A stretch of DNA of 64,000 nucleotides, from assembly GCF_964340395.1 (NCBI RefSeq), contig NC_135558.1, positions 19,149,371 through 19,213,370 of the forward strand. The letters run 5' to 3'. The notes beneath the pieces were generated by a model, which saw nothing but the letters and a program-made list of their open reading frames with translations, did no database searches and was not told where the DNA came from. This DNA is from Glandiceps talaboti (lineage: Eukaryota; Hemichordata; Enteropneusta; Spengelidae). Below, piece after piece: positions 1 through 33,214 of this stretch (within the stretch, counting starts at the first letter, position 1; each line of letters begins with the position of its first letter). Both the position numbers and the translations under genes were made by a program.

Positions 1-720
1 TTTTCTACTGCACTTTCACTCGCTATACACAGAAAGTACGACCACAGAGAACAGTTTCAAGCACTCGTGCAAATACCCCAAGTACGTATGCCACACTTGC
101 ACTCATGTGGAATGAGGTTCTGTCATATTAACTCAATAAGTTTGTTGACTTGAAATTAAGTTTAGTGTTATTATAGTTTATTACATTCTGCTTTTGAGCC
201 AACATACATGTTGTACTAGAGGTGGGTACCACAGGAAGTAAGAAACATGGTTTGTGATGCCATTACTTTGAGATTTGATGAGCCAGCTTTTTCAAAGTAT
301 CTCAAACAAAAATGAATAGATGGTGATAAATTACAATGTACTATAATTGGTTTTCAAGTTTCCTGTTCATTTAAATAATAGAATTAAAGGCTGTCTATGC
401 AGAGTTGGAAATGAGTACCAGTAATCTATTTTTTTTAAAACTTTTTAAAATTCATTTATTCCCAGAAATATGAATATATTAAATATTGAAAGGGGGTTAG
501 AGGTAGTTAACTAGCAAGTAATTAAGTCCAACCGCTGTAAACATATTTTTAAATTTAGACAAAATACAATTTCTGGGCTCTCAAAAACTTGACCAAACTA
601 TCCAAACCACCTGAATAAACAATATCTTTCAAGGTAAAAGATTATGAAATGATACCATGGGGCATTTTATGCATACTACGTCATTCTGAACTTTACATGG
701 TCCTTTTGTGAGTGTTAGTA

Positions 721-951
<231 letters not shown>

Positions 952-996
952 ACGAGAGATAAATTTGATAATTTACTCATCATCCTTTCATTGCAG

Positions 997-22488
<21,492 letters not shown>

Positions 22489-22720
22489 ATAAGTAATATT
22501 TCTCAATTTATTTACAAATTGCAAACTAAGATATTTTTGCCACTTAAAGTTTTGTGATTTTGCAGTCGACTACATTGTATTTCCCAAAGATTGATGTTTA
22601 TGAATTCCTAAGCCTGATACATTCAGTCTTTAGTGAAAGTCCTAAGTTTACAATACAATGACCAATGTGATGATAGCCCAAAACTATAGTAAAAGTTACT
22701 GTATTACTGTAGGTGCTAAT

Positions 22721-22726
22721 ATTAAA
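22721..22726 (+). promoter_or_regulatory. Possible SKI2 polyadenylation signal
   Basis: ATTAAA about 230 bp after the SKI2 stop. No canonical AATAAA lies between the stop and this point. A weak call with no cleavage evidence. Confidence 0.25.
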
Positions 22727-22741
22727 AAGTAAAAACTGTGT

Positions 22742-23080
22742 TCCTGCAACATATTTTGTTGTTGTCAGTTGACTGACAGCATCAACATTTTGTTGTTGTC
22801 AGATGACTGACAGCTGCAACATATATTGTTGTTGTCATTGACTGACTGCTGCAACATATATTGTTGTCCATTTACTGACTGCTGCAACATATATTGTTGT
22901 TGTCATTGACTGACAGCTGCAACATATATTGTTGTTATCATTGACTGCTGCAACATATTTTGTTGTTATTGACTGAGTGCTGCAACATATTTTGTTGTCA
23001 TTGACTGACTGCTGCAACATATACTGTTGTCCATTGACTGACAGCTGCAACATATTTTGTTGTCGTCATTGACTGACAGG
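22742..23080. repeat. Minisatellite of about 35 bp with hairpin core
   Basis: About nine variable units (roughly 30-38 bp), each containing GCTGCAACATATATTGTTG followed by a GTCATTGACTGAC block. The CAACA...TGTTG core is a small inverted repeat in every unit. Immediately downstream of SKI2; not coding. Confidence 0.9.
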
Positions 23081-23099
23081 TTTGTAGACAACACAAATT

Positions 23100-24128
23100 A
23101 TTTATGTTTTTTGTTAAATTGTACATGATGTTATAAGGATATTGAAATTTCAACTGTATTAATAGAATTACAAAGTAGTGTGAATATCGTAAGTTCTAAG
23201 AATTCAACACGATATTGAAGTCAGGAAAACTTTCATTTTTGTCAGCACACTAACATATTATGTACCTTGCTGTAGTTTGTTGCTATATTTAAAAACATGT
23301 ACAGAATACCAGAAGTAGCAATTCTTTGCCTCAGTGAATAGTTAATCTTGCTGCCAAGGTAACATAGTGCCACCTAAGTGAGTCGTAATTATCACAACTC
23401 AGTTTTGGCCAACAGCTTGTTCAACTCTCCATCATCTAAGAACTGGGAGTTGAGCGAATCTAATGATGAATTTGGTCAAGAATAGAAATTTTAATTTACA
23501 GATTATATTTATTTTATGTAAAAAGAAGGACAGAAGAAATCTTGCATCCCAGTGTTCTGAACTTGTGTAGTCAGAAATAACTACTGATTGTGATTATCTC
23601 ACATACCCCAAGTGAGATAATGATATTGTATATTCCATATTTATCCTGATTGGGATAAGCAATTTTTGTTATCATTGGTTTTACAACTGGTATCCCTGAT
23701 AGGCAGTTATTTCGGACTATAATACTGATCCTCAAATGATTCCAGAACTCTTCAAATATATGTACTAAAATTGCCCTGTACAAGTTTTGTCCCACCCCTA
23801 CATTTGTGTGTAGAAAGTACACACGCTTGTTTCCATCCGTGTACATGTATGCTATAGTTATGAGTGCCAGAGGGTTTTCAAAGATTGTTTTAATCTTGTC
23901 TTAGACAAAGAATTATCTTACTTGAGATAATCATCAAAGGTATAAGTATGTGTCTAATCGCAATCAGCAGTTAGTCCTGACTGTCACAGAGTGACAAGTT
24001 AATATATATCAGATGTCTAGAATCATAATTGCCCTTTGGTTATAATAGCTAAAATAGTAAATTAAAGACAAATAATCAACAGGGAATTTCAAATTGAGTG
24101 GAGATCTGTTTTGTGTTTCAATTTTGCA
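23100..24128. other. Intergenic, no gene seen
   Basis: AT-rich sequence with only short open frames and no recognisable domain. Around 23590-23960 there are several occurrences of GAGATAAT-like words, without a clear tandem order. Confidence 0.5.
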
Positions 24129-24886
24129 CCATGAAATCTGTACCTGTTTTCTGCACCAGTACTGAACCAGTCACACAACAAACCATGAAATCTGTACCTG
24201 TTTTCTGCACCAGTACTGTACAAGTCATACAACAAACCATGAAATCTTTACCTGTTTTCTGCACCAGTACTGTACAAGTTGTACAACAAACCATGAAATC
24301 TTTACCTGTTTTCTGCACCAGTACTGTACAAGTCGTACAACAAACCATGAAATCTGTACCTGTTTTCTGCACCAGTACTGTACCAGTCATACAACAAACC
24401 ATGAAATCTGTACCTGTTTTCTGCACCAGTACTGTACCAGTCATACAACAAACCATGAAATCTGTACCTGTTTTCTGCACCAGTACTGTACCAGTCATAC
24501 AACAAACCATGAAATCTGTACCTGTTTTCTGCACCAGTACTGTACAAGTCGTACAACAAACCATGAAATCTGTACCTGTTTTCTGCACCAGTACTGTACA
24601 AGTTGTACAACAAACCATGAAATCTGTACCTGTTTTCTGCACCAGTACTGTACAAGTTGTACAACAAACCATGAAATCTGTACCTGTTTTCTGCACCAGT
24701 ACTGTACAAGTTGTACAACAAACCATGAAATCTGTACCTGTTTTCTGCACCAGTACTGTACAAGTCGTACAACAAACCATGAAATCTGTACCTGTTTTCT
24801 GCACCAGTACTGTACAAGTTGTACAACAAACCATGAAATCTGTACCTGTTTTCTGCACTAGTATACTGTACCAGTCATACAACAAA
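24129..24886. repeat. 54-bp minisatellite, 14 units
   Basis: Fourteen units of exactly 54 bp, each with ACCATGAAATCTGTACCTGT then TTTCTGCACCAGTACTGTAC and CAAGTCGTACAACAA. The plus strand is open for 282 codons as an 18-residue repeat (core MKSVPVFCTST), and two minus-strand frames are open too, because the period is divisible by three. Changes between units include T/G making Leu/Val and silent changes. There is no splice context or known family, so coding is not supported. Confidence 0.96.
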
Positions 24887-25199
24887 GTTCTTACTTACAA
24901 GTGCATGTACCAGTTACTAATTACGTTGTTGGACACCTTGCTATGATTGTATTGTGGAAACTACCATATTAAAGTCGTATCTCACATGACACCACACAAT
25001 CTCTCATAGAACTGTCTATTACATGAGTATCGTTCTTTGTCCTCAAACCAGGAATTAGCTCACACTGAGCTTGATAGTTAATATTAGCAATAAAATCATC
25101 ATTTGAACTCATTATTCTTTCGAAATATTCTATTCAAGATAATTTTGAAAAAAGTCTGATCATAATTAATCCTCTTTTTGCTAACTTGTAGTTACTCGT

Positions 25200-25480
25200 A
25201 CTGCAGTCACTGACCATGGTTATTGTAAGGTATTGACAGACTGACTAACTACAAGTTGGACTGTTTCTGTCACTACGATTTATTACAACTTGGTTAAGCA
25301 TGACTACATCTGAGTACAAGTCAGATACATCAAGTACAAAAAAAAATACGTCTAAGTACAAGGCAGTTCCCTTGCTACAACTAACTACAAGTGGGACTGT
25401 TTCTGTCACTACAAATTTTTACAAGCTGGTCAGACTGACTACATCTAAGTACAAGTCAGCTTCTGTCACTACCAAATAGT
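25200..25480. repeat. Degenerate tandem repeat of about 80 bp
   Basis: Three loose copies of a segment with ACTACAAGT(T/G)G(G)GACTGTTTCTGTCAC and GACTACATCTAAGTACAAGTCAG. It adjoins the 3' side of the piggyBac fossil. Non-coding. Confidence 0.6.
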
Positions 25481-25552
25481 CTGAGTTGGCTTAGCATAGT
25501 AATACAAGGTACATTGTCCTAAAATTTAGGCTACTGTAAGCGTATTCAGCTA

Positions 25553-26560
25553 CATCTTGGTTTCACTTGATAGGCAGTAATTCTTGTTGGAGTCTTTCCT
25601 GCTCACTACCACCATGTCACCTTTCTGTCGAGAGACAAATTGTCCCCTCTGGAGATTCTTGACTTGGGCATTCAGAGGATTTCTCCTGGCATTTGTGCGT
25701 AGTGCATTTGGGGAAACCTCTTTTGTCTTGTCTGATACTAGCAACAACATAATTATGTGTTGTGGTCTTGAAGCTGTGTCTCCGCCATGTCAGTACTAGT
25801 ATAAAAACTGTCTGTGTACAGGGTATGGTACTTGCCCATTTCATTTTGAAGGAGATCAACACAGATATTCTGGGTTCAAGACACATCTCGGGAATCCCTT
25901 TCATGGCTTCCAGTGGTAGTCATGAATTTCAAATTAGCAATGTAGCCACTCACAGCATCTGCCAGTGCATAGACTTTGAAACCCTTGGCACTCGGTTTAC
26001 CCTTGATGAAGACAGTTGGGATACCAGCATACCTAAGTTCTTTTGTAGCCAACTATTCCTTCATCAATTGCCAATTGCTCATGCAAGTTGTACAATCTGG
26101 TGAAGCAGTCCAAGACTGCATTGAGTATTGGTTGAACTTTGTACAAGGGTGCACGGCGCCTTTCTCTTGTTTGTCTTCGTAGGTTTCGAAGATTGGTTGG
26201 ATCTTTGGCAGGATCATTGCAGTGAAAATACTGCATAAGTTTTTAGAAACGGTAACGGGTCATTACACGTGCAATGAAATCATTTCTCAATGTGTGATGA
26301 TGCGCCAAGTAATCTCCAATTTTTGGTTTAGGATCCGGACCCATTAATACCATTATACCAATTAGAGCTCATATTTCAGTATTATCTGTCCTGGACCATC
26401 ATCTGTCATGGCCACTCTCTCTCTCTTTCTCCACCTGGCATAGGGATTTGTTTCCCTTGGAAGTGTCTTGATGAGACGAGAGGGGAACATGTGATAGAAG
26501 ACATCCAATGGGGAGGATGTTGCACTCAATTAAATATTCGGAGTCGCGAGGATGTTACCT
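25553..26560 (-). pseudogene. piggyBac-type DDD transposase fossil
   Basis: Pieces of one piggyBac transposase lie in order on the minus strand across several frames. Reading from high to low coordinates: PLDVFYHMF with PRETNPYAR, then LIGIMVLMG and KIGDYLAHH, then MTRYRF, a stop, MQYFHCNDP and KVQPILNAVLDCF. Next come LAIDEGIVGYKRT (first catalytic Asp in the IDE box), KPSAKGFKVYALADAVSGYI, LYTDSFYTSTDMAE (second Asp in the D-S/N-F-Y-T-S box), and LRTNARRNPLNAQVKN with GDMVVVSRKD. At least three frameshifts and two or more stops interrupt it. The C-terminal part with the third Asp is absent. Terminal repeats and TTAA ends were not found. Upstream minus-strand sequence to about 27280 may hold the N-terminus, but it is not recognisable. 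Confidence 0.85.
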
Positions 26561-27744
26561 TCAAAAGGTACCCTTGTACATGGCCTTCTACTTTAGATTT
26601 TACCTCCAGGGTAAAATCTCCTTTACTTAAGAATTGATGGCCTTTTCCAATGATATCAATTTCCTTTTTCATGTGATGGAAACTCGCTTGGTATTTGTTC
26701 GACAATTCTTGTCATAACTAACTGTCTTTTTTCTCACAATAGACAATGATTATGATCTAGCTCATGAACCTTCCTTTCATCACTAGGTGGTCTCAGTTGT
26801 GATAGACTGATGCTACACTGACGAACAAATCACTTTTCTATTCTTTTATCCATCCTTTCCATTAATGCCTGATTTGTTGGGGTCACACGTTTATCGACAG
26901 AAGTGATGGTATGGATGCAAGTGGCCTTGTGGGTAACCCTAGGGTTGTTGGTGGAAGAGGACTGGTTGGTGAGTTGTTCCTATGGTTGTTTGTGGATGTT
27001 GGGTCCATTCTATTTCCACTGTTCTGTTTTTTGGCATGGTAATAACAACTATCTTCAACTTCCACTTGTGACGTTTCTTTCTCCATATTCGCAATTACAA
27101 ATGAGTAGGTGGGGCTGGTGTTGTTCAAATCGGCTGATGATAGACAGTTGTTGAAATTCATCCTGCAGTGTCCTTTTTTCAGACGAGTGGAATTCTTCAA
27201 TTTCTGGCCAGTCCAGAAGAGATACTGATGGCAAAAAGTTCCATGTTGTTGGTTAGGTGATATATCTGATTTGATCATTTGTCAAAACAGATTCAGTTTT
27301 GTCACTAGACAGAATTCAATCTCTTGTAAAATGTGCTGATGTATGTATGTGAGTTAGTTTGCAAAATCATTTTCAAACATTTTTGCTAAAAAATTTCCAC
27401 CATACATGTAGAACAAAATCTGCTTTATTATTTGGCACACTTTAACATGCATACAAAAAATTAATGGATATTCAGAATTTCATTTATCTCAATAAATTTG
27501 CATGTCCATACATCTTTATGTTTGTTAATTTGTAATTTCTTTTATTTTGTGAACTACAAATCTCAGATCAATGGCAATATCCTAAACCAGTTGGTTGTGT
27601 TACTAGTATTATTTGAACTTGACTTTTTGCCAGGACTTTTTGAGTATAATAAAATTTCTTAGTGCAAGCTTCATTTGTCTCTCTTTTTAATAAAACTGGT
27701 AGGGTCGATATTTTGGCAACTTCTGCCACAGCTTTATGCAATCC

Positions 27745-27782
27745 AATACATCCCAAGGAATAAAAGTTCCTTGGGATGTATT
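27745..27782. repeat. 16-bp perfect inverted repeat (hairpin)
   Basis: AATACATCCCAAGGAA and its exact reverse complement, separated by TAAAAG. It is present again at 29443-29480 in the second block copy. It could be a transposon terminus or a structured 3' signal; there is no further evidence. Confidence 0.9.
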
Positions 27783-28186
27783 TGTCCCTGTTAAGTTCTG
27801 CTCAGCGAGTGCATTCCAAACAGTGTCCTTCTATTGAGGCCTTATTCCAAACTGTCAAGTACAATTGAGGCAAATTCCAACGTGCTTTAACCATATACAT
27901 CATCAACATTTTATTTAAACAAATGTTCATTCCGTAACACAAATATGGTTAACAAACAAATATTTACAGCAAAATTCACTTATCCTTATTTAGAAAGTAT
28001 TCATTCATGCAATTAATTCAATTCAGAAATAAACAATTGAAATGTTATTCTAGAACGTTCTTTACTGAAATCAGCTGTTGAAAGTCATTTAAGGTACAAT
28101 TTATCACTTGTTGTGATACTTCTACTTATTAAGATAGGATAACATGACCTGACCTATTGCTCTGTCTCATTAATCAATTTGACATT

Positions 28187-28242
<56 letters not shown>

Positions 28243-28249
28243 GGGTTGG

Positions 28250-28804
28250 TTAATTACTAGCACTAGTTAAAAGAGTGCCAACAAGTTCCTTACCTGATAG
28301 TGAAGCGCTTCCACGTGCCACCATCCATATTTGCCAGCTTGGCAAAATGTCAGGTGATGACGTTGATGGAGATTGGTGTTCTCCGTCAGTGATAATATAA
28401 TGCATGAAGACTGGCCACATATAGCCTTTAATACTGCAAAATTTATCTATTAATCTTTTTTTCAGTCTTTTGAAATCTTTTGAAAAACACACTGAGTCTT
28501 GCCTCAAGAATTTCTTTTGCCTGTTGATAAAATTCTTCCATCTGGGTCTTTCATTTCTGAAATGAAATGCTTTTATGGCATTGTACAGTCGGCAAATTTC
28601 TCCTTTAACTGGTGTTGCCGTCAGGCCATGTGTTTTGTTCTGCTTCATTCTGTATAAATTTCTCTTCATATTTAACTGTACATGTGTGAAGTTGTTTTCA
28701 TTATTGTATAGTTGCCTTTCCTCTTTTCCCATGAATTTGAACCATATCCAATGTACACAGAAGATGCTTCTCCATTGGTGATAAATGTTGATCAACCTCT
28801 TCAA
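28250..28804 (-). pseudogene. Unrecognised 184-codon open frame in duplicated block
   Basis: Open from about 28804 down to a stop at 28250. It is Lys/Arg/Trp-rich and has no domain I can name. The same protein segment from TPVKGEIC to TSASN recurs at 29919-30308. Possible splice signals exist inside it: TTTCATTTCAG upstream of the NERPRWKNF segment and GTAAGG after ASLS. It may therefore be one exon of a multi-exon mobile or multicopy gene rather than a complete protein. Alternatively it is chance-open decayed sequence. Confidence 0.35.
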
Positions 28805-29199
28805 TTGAGGTTTTGCTGCATTCTGGACATGGAGGCAACTTCTGCCTCAGCTTTATGCACTTGAAAAAGATGTTAGATGTTTGCAAATTTTGTGTCTAGT
28901 TTGTCACAATATAAACACGCTTGTCTGCTGTTATGTATTCTGTTGGTTTTGCATTTAGTATTTTTACTTTGGGCTTCAGAAGTTTCGAAATACTTTACTT
29001 TAGGGAAAAAGATTTGCTGTTCTTTATCAGTGGTGTGGTGTTCCTTATTTGTATGGAGGGGGATTACATCACCATCATCCTCCTCACCATTACCACAATC
29101 ACCATTGATTGGTTTGTCTTCTGCTTTTCATTCAGTATTTATGAAGCCTCATATCCACATCACACACACACACAACCTGTTTTCATACATACGTATGTA

Positions 29200-29253
29200 C
29201 ATAGAAGAATCCATATTGGTAAACAGCTTTACAAATGTCCGCAATGTCCGTAA
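29200..29253 (+). pseudogene. C2H2 zinc-finger linker fragment
   Basis: 18 codons reading HRRIHIGKQLYKCPQCP followed by a stop. This is the H...H-linker and first Cys pair of a C2H2 zinc finger, directly between the two large duplicated blocks. Related fragments are at 32816-32932 and 33681-33782. Confidence 0.5.
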
Positions 29254-29271
29254 TTCTTTATGTCTACCTTG

Positions 29272-30795
29272 CCAGTTGGTCGTGTTACTAGCATTATTTG
29301 ATCTTGATTTTTTGCCAGGACTTTTTGATTATGATAAAAATTACCCTGGTTCCTCAAAAGTTCAAGCTTCATTTGTCTCTCTTTTGATTTAAACTGGTAG
29401 GGTAGATATTTTGGCAACTTCTGCCACAGCTTTATGCAATCCAATACATCCCAAGGAATAAAAGTTCCTTGGGATGTATTTGTCCCTGTTAAGTTCTGCT
29501 CAGCGAGTGCATTCCAAACAGTGTCCTTCTATTGAGGCCTTATTCCAAACTGTCAAGTATAATTGAGGCAAATTCCAACATGCTTTAACCATATACATCA
29601 TCAACATTTTATTTAAACAAATGTTCATTCCGTAACACAAATATGGTTAACAAACAAATATTTACAGCAAAATTCACTCTCTTGTCATTATATAGAAAGT
29701 ATTCATTAATACAGTTAATTGAATTCAGAAATAAACAATTCAAAAGTTATTCTAAGACATTCTTTACTTAAAGCAGCTGTTGAAAGTCATGCTTTAAGGT
29801 ACAATGTATCACTTGTTGTGACACCTCTACTTATTAAGATAGATAAACATGACCTGACCTATTGCTCTGTCTCATTAATCAATTTGACATTACATGTGTG
29901 TGTGTGTAATAGGGTTGGTTAATTACTAGCACTAGTTAAAAGAGTGCCAACAAGTTCCTTACCTGATAGTGAAGCGCTTCCACGTGCCACCATCCATATT
30001 TGCCAGCTTGGCAAAATGTCAGGTGATGATGTTGATGGAGATTTGTGTTCTCCGTCAGTGATATTATGACACATGATGATTGGCCACATATAGCCTTTAA
30101 TACTGCAAAATTTATCTATTAATCTTTTTTTTAGTCTTTTGAAATCTTTTGAAAAACACACTGAGTCTTGCCTCAAGAATTTCTTTTGCCTGTTGATAAA
30201 ATTCCTCCATCTGTGTCTTTCAATCCTGAAATGAAATGCTTTTATTGCATTGTACCCTTGGCAAATTTCTCCTTTAACTGGTGTTGCTGTCCACCACATA
30301 CAGGCCATGTGTTTTGTTCTGCTTCATTCTGTATAAATTTCTCTTCATATTTAAATGTACACGTGTGAAGTTGTTTTCATTACATGTATTGTATAGGTGT
30401 CCTTCCTCTTTTCCCATGAATTTGAACCATATCCAATGTACACAGAAGATGCTTCTCCATTGTTGATAAATTTTGTTGAACCTCTTCAACTGAGGTTTTG
30501 CTCCATTCTGGACATTCAGTGTAAGCCGCCAACCTGTAAAAATCACCATGTTTACATATTAGTAATTAATTTGCATTTAGTATTTTTACTTTGGGCTGCA
30601 GAATTTTCAAAATACTTTTTACTTTCTGGGAAAAGATTTGCTGTTCTTTATCAGTGGTGTGGTGTTCCTTATTTGTATGGAGGGGATTACATCACCACTG
30701 ATCATCATCCTCCTCACCATTACCACAATCACCATTGATTAATTTGTCTTCTGCTTTCACTCAGTATTTATGAAGCCACACATCACATCACATCA
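29272..30795 (-). repeat. Tandem duplicated block, copy 2
   Basis: Second copy of 27587-29175. It includes the hairpin (29443-29480), the shared AT-rich stretch around GACCTGACCTATTGCTCTGT, and the minus-strand open frame 29919-30308. The frame differs from copy 1 by substitutions and small indels: an ACATACA insertion near 30295 and a shorter GT tract. Confidence 0.85.
29919..30308 (-). pseudogene. Second copy of the unrecognised open frame
   Basis: About 110 of its codons align with 28250-28804, from TPVKGEIC through RQKKFLRQDSVCFSKDF to GSASLSGKEL. The N-terminal part is shifted to another frame (30274-30549, SIFCVHWIWFKFMGKEE). It is therefore broken relative to copy 1 and was most likely never an intact gene in this form. 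Confidence 0.35.
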
Positions 30796-31702
30796 CACAC
30801 ACACATACATACATACAACCTGTTTTCATACATACATACATACATACATACATACATACATACCCCGGTACATACATACACATACATACATACAACACGT
30901 TCTAAAATAAACTCTCTGATTCTAAACTTAGAGATATTGTGTCATATCAATAGATTGTGGGAAGATTTGGCCAAAGTTCATAATCTTTCATGAGATTAAA
31001 CTAAGGAGTGTGACTGATTTTGACTGAAATGATACTGTAATCCCATATAATAACAAGAAATGGCAACGTTTATGATGAAATGAACCAATACAATATCCAG
31101 ATAACTTTAACAATAAACTTAAGTAATGCAAGATCTTGTTGCATACTGTTTACTTTTATGGAAAAAATACAAAAATTGACAGCAATAAATGCTAATGCTA
31201 CGAAATTTAGTTGTTTTTTGCAAACTTAAACCAATGAGACTTTTTAGAATAAATGTGGAACCTCTCTCTACCATTTCAGGCACTCCAGTTGGTTTTGACT
31301 ACACAGGAAATAATAGAGAGAGAGAGAGACTTAGTATATGACATCACAGAAATGCCACAGTGACTACAAATTAAACCTTTTAAATATCCATAGTTTAAAT
31401 TATGTATGTGCTCAAACTCCACAGACTTTTTTGATGACTAAGTTTAAACAATGAAAACAGCACACTTGATGTGTGATTTCTGAAAATTCTCCATTTCAAA
31501 GAGAATAAACATATCAATCACTTGGTTTTAATTATGGTAGAATGCGCTTTGGTGACTGGTTTGTTTAAAAATTGAACTAGTTGAAATCTCTCACAATTTG
31601 ATGATGTGCTGCTGCTATGCATGATATTTATGTAGTTTATTCAAAATGTCTGGGTAGTTGAAATCATTCAATAAAAACAAACAACAAACCAAACAAACAA
31701 AC
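30796..31702. other. Intergenic, no gene seen
   Basis: A short CATA microsatellite (30805-30890) and AT-rich unique sequence. There are no open frames of note. Confidence 0.5.
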
Positions 31703-32399
31703 CTTGAGTAGTTTAATAGAGCAGTCAGCTGGTAACCATTCTTGGTCATTACTCCAAGTTTTGTACTGAAGATGGGCATGGCCCTGTTGATCTCTGGATA
31801 TTTTGAATGCATGGGGTACCGAATGATTGTGTAAGTCAGCACACACCAGTTGCAGCCACTTGCGGATGTCAAACATTTTGTCAAGCTGGTGCACACTTGA
31901 ACCAGACTGGCTGTAACCAGATTTAAGCACACCTAGGACAAGATTCATTAACTCTAAAAGATAAAAAAAAATAGACTGAAATAAATCAGTAATCAAAAGT
32001 ATCATCTATCATTAAATATTAACATGAATATAATTCTGTGAATTTGGATGTGGTGGCCTACAAAAGTTTCAACTGTAGAGACTCTGATTTGAGTCACTTA
32101 TGTCATTACTGTACAGTGTAACTATATTGGGGACGGAAATATCCAATCCCTTGTATCATTCAAGGAACTATCTCAACTTGCCAGTAGAATATGGAGAAAC
32201 TAAGAAAGAATACGTCAGTAAAAAGTCTAATTTAGTAATGAAAACTCAACATTTGGAATATTCATAACATAAGAAGTCAGCGCGTGGTCAAAGGGTACAT
32301 AAAGCAAATACAAAATAATGTAACTAAACTCACCATCAACAGTTACAACGTGTTTCCCACGGATGTTATTAGCAATCACACTGAAAACTTGGTCTATGT
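31703..32399 (-). CDS. Two-exon fragment of an unrecognised gene
   Basis: Two minus-strand exons join in frame. Exon A (32334-32399) has an acceptor-like GACAG upstream and a strong donor GTGAGT. Exon B (31703-31953) follows an acceptor TTTTATCTTTTAG and ends at a weaker donor GTTTGT. They read DIDQVFSVIANNIRGKHVV ... ELMNLVLGVLKSGYSQSG ... FDIRKWLQLVCADLHNHS ... AHLQYKTWSNDQEWLP, about 105 residues with no stop and globular composition. I do not recognise the family. It could belong to a multi-exon gene or transposon of the 31-38 kb minus-strand cluster. The flanking exons were not identified. Confidence 0.4.
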
Positions 32400-32554
32400 C
32401 TGTCATTCCAAAAAGACAAAAAACAAATTTGTCTTATTTAACATTTGATAACATTACATACATACATACACATACACATACATACACAAAGACAAAAATT
32501 AATATTGTTGCTGTTGGCATTAACGTTAACTTAATTATGATAACAATTATCCTG

Positions 32555-32936
32555 GTTTCTTAAAAGTTCAAGCTTCATTTGCCTTTCTTTCGACTAAAAC
32601 TCAAAGGGTAGATATTTTTGGCAACTTCTGCCTCAGCTTTATGGTATCCAAAATATGTTTGCATATTTTTGTGTACAGCTTGTCAATGGTATTGAACCAA
32701 ATTCTTCATACAGTAAACATCTAAATAAAACACTGAAGAGTGAAACGTTTGGTTTGACTTCTTCAGTTCATTACAAACTTAAAACATCCAGTCCACTACA
32801 GTTGTTCTGATCTGCAAAATTGGTGAACAGCCATATATAAATGTATATGAATTGTGTGGAAATGCCTCTGATCCACTCAGACCTAACCCACATAGAAGAA
32901 TCCATACTGGTGAACAACCATACAAAATGTAAATTG
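32555..32936 (+). repeat. Zinc-finger-bearing repeat, copy 1
   Basis: Shares sequence with 33425-33790: both begin near AAGTTCAAGCTT/ACTTTATTTGCC, pass through GGCAACTYCTGCCTCAGCTT and TTGTGTACAGCTTGTCAATG, and end in a broken C2H2 finger. The first part also matches the ends of the 27.6/29.3/40.3-kb blocks, so these repeats share a module. Confidence 0.75.
32816..32932 (+). pseudogene. Broken C2H2 zinc finger
   Basis: 38 codons and a stop. They read KIGEQPY, then a finger with only one of its two Cys (YELCGNASDPL), then HRRIHTGEQPYKM. The spacing and the HTGEQPYK linker are those of tandem C2H2 fingers. The first Cys of each finger is replaced (Tyr, Met), so it cannot bind zinc normally. 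Confidence 0.6.
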
Positions 32937-33214
32937 TAGGCGACCGTCCACCTTGACGGTGATGCCTCCAACATGTTAAAGCACTGGACATTTGTTTCAT
33001 AATCTAGTCTTTCTACATTGTCCAACTGTGGTTGAGATAAGGCCGTTGATACCAAGTGAGACCACCACAATATGCTTATACCACATAGAATGGATGCAAT
33101 GTTCATCGTGAGATAGAGTGAATGAAATACCAGCGAGAACGATGCCTGAAATCATTGTATGGAAAAAACATTGTATATAAACTATCAAATTATCAGTCCA
33201 GAGTACATAACACT

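Larger units (their letters stand above)
27587..29175 (-). repeat. Tandem duplicated block, copy 1, with unrecognised coding-like sequence
   Basis: Repeated at 29272-30795 with roughly 85-90% similarity by eye. Its minus strand holds a 184-codon open frame (28250-28804) rich in Lys/Arg, with RWKNFINRQKKFLRQDS, DKFCSIKGYMWP and SPDILPSWQIWMVARGS. A donor-like GTAAGG follows the Ser of ASLS, and further upstream is a CPECSKT piece. I do not recognise the family. Conservation of these residues between copies may reflect recent duplication rather than selection. A 16-bp perfect hairpin lies at 27745-27782. Confidence 0.75.

Noticed and set aside
32771-33106. 111-codon minus-strand frame as a separate gene
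   Set aside because: It overlaps the zinc-finger repeat on the other strand and has no recognisable domain, though an acceptor-like TGATTTCAG precedes its frame; left unassigned.
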